Assembly: GCA_026415015.1 (NCBI GenBank)
Contig: JAOAHW010000055.1
Location: 1 to 6,089, forward strand
Length of the DNA: 6,089 nucleotides
Source: Syntrophorhabdaceae bacterium
Lineage (GTDB): Bacteria; Desulfobacterota; Syntrophorhabdia; Syntrophorhabdales; Syntrophorhabdaceae
Direction of reading: 5' to 3'
The position numbers and the translations under genes were made by a program. Positions 5,425 to 6,089 of the stretch are shown in pieces (the stretch's first letter is position 1; every line of letters starts with the position of its first letter). The notes below the pieces were generated by a model that was not told the DNA's origin, did not search any database, and saw nothing but the letters and a program-made list of their open reading frames with translations.

Positions 5425-6089
5425 ATGGATATTATTGACTTCCATACCCATATATTCCCTCCTGAGGTTATATCGGACAGGGATGGGATAATAGCGAGAG
5501 ATCCAAGGTTTGAAGCCATCTATAGAGGCTCAAAGGAAAAATTAATAGATGCCCGAGGCCTTGTAAAATATATGGACGATAATAATATAATCAGCTGTAT
5601 TGCCTGTAGCTTTCCTTTTTTGGACAGCGGTTTACTTAAAACATCCAATGACTACACAATAGAGGCTTCAAGGCTTGACCCAAGGATTATACCCTTTATA
5701 GCCTGTGACCCGTATAAAAGGACATGGTCCATTAGGGAGATTGATAGGTGCTTCAGAAACGGGGCAAAAGGCATAGGAGAGATAGGGGTCTATGAAAAGG
5801 GATTAGGAAAAAAGGAGATAAAAGGGCTTGAGGATATGGCAAAGATAGCAGTGTCCCAAGGCCTACCAATAATCATCCATGTGAACGAACAGATAGGTCA
5901 TATCTATAACGGTAAGACCATTATAGATTTTGTTGCTCTCACAGATTTCATAAAAAGAAACCCCTTGTTGAAGATTGTCCTTGCCCATCTCGGTGGAGGG
6001 CTGTGTTTTTATGAGTTTATGCCTGAGATAAGAGACACCTTTAAAAATGTATATTATGACACAGCGGCATTGCCTTTTATATATTCAGA
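5425..6089 (+). CDS. Amidohydrolase-family (TIM-barrel metal-dependent) hydrolase, 3' end missing
   Basis: Partial gene, 221 codons before the right window edge. The N-terminus MDIIDFHTHIFPPEV has the HxH metal-binding pair (His7, His9) of the amidohydrolase-2 family (COG2159, relatives of ACMSD and other decarboxylases/hydrolases). Other barrel residues follow in the expected order: Glu119 in GIGEIGVY, His152 in IIIHVNE, and His188 in LAHLGGG. A further Asp212 occurs in YYDTAA. The last conserved metal-binding Asp should lie beyond the window. The substrate cannot be inferred. The ATG at 5425 is chosen because it places HxH at the very N-terminus. An in-frame GTG at 5419 (two codons upstream) is possible but lies next to the -10 box. 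It reads away from the replication cluster and is divergent from the phosphatase operon, with no evident functional link. Confidence 0.85.
   Translation, partial: MDIIDFHTHIFPPEVISDRDGIIARDPRFEAIYRGSKEKLIDARGLVKYMDDNNIISCIACSFPFLDSGLLKTSNDYTIEASRLDPRIIPFIACDPYKRTWSIREIDRCFRNGAKGIGEIGVYEKGLGKKEIKGLEDMAKIAVSQGLPIIIHVNEQIGHIYNGKTIIDFVALTDFIKRNPLLKIVLAHLGGGLCFYEFMPEIRDTFKNVYYDTAALPFIYS

Overview
The window is an AT-rich bacterial chromosome segment holding the replication-initiation gene cluster. Its own 3' end (left edge) is cut by a sequencing adapter. Arginine is written mostly with AGA/AGG and isoleucine often with ATA. A lipoprotein with a clear lipobox and a Spr-like NlpC/P60 fold points to a diderm bacterium. 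The lineage cannot be fixed from this sequence. An uncultivated Nitrospirota- or 'deltaproteobacteria'-like organism is only a guess.

Layout from right to left, mostly on the minus strand. 5425-6089 (+) is the start of a metal-dependent amidohydrolase-family gene that runs off the right edge. Across a 71-bp divergent gap, the minus strand carries a HAD-superfamily (SerB-like) phosphatase, then after 1 bp an NlpC/P60 lipoprotein that uses a TTG start. Next come a 203-bp AT-rich gap with a plausible promoter and an inverted pair of DnaA-box-like sites, dnaA (439 aa), a 118-bp AT-rich gap, dnaN (361 aa) and gyrB. gyrB overlaps the dnaN stop codon. It is intact and in frame for 500 codons and then stops at bases 1-19, which are an exact copy of the Tn5/Nextera mosaic end.

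DnaA opens the origin, DnaN is the sliding clamp of DNA polymerase III, and GyrB is the ATPase subunit of gyrase that relieves supercoiling ahead of forks. The order dnaA-dnaN-gyrB is ancestral and often lies beside oriC. Both intergenic gaps around dnaA are possible parts of the origin. A 9-mer, TTTTCAACA, recurs near both of them and differs from the DnaA-box consensus TTATCCACA at two positions.

I see no CRISPR array, tRNA, rRNA, insertion sequence or defence system. This is a housekeeping region. The points worth a second look are the adapter artefact, the possible noncanonical origin, likely leaderless starts at the divergent gene pair, and the cell-wall hydrolase/phosphatase pair just upstream of dnaA.
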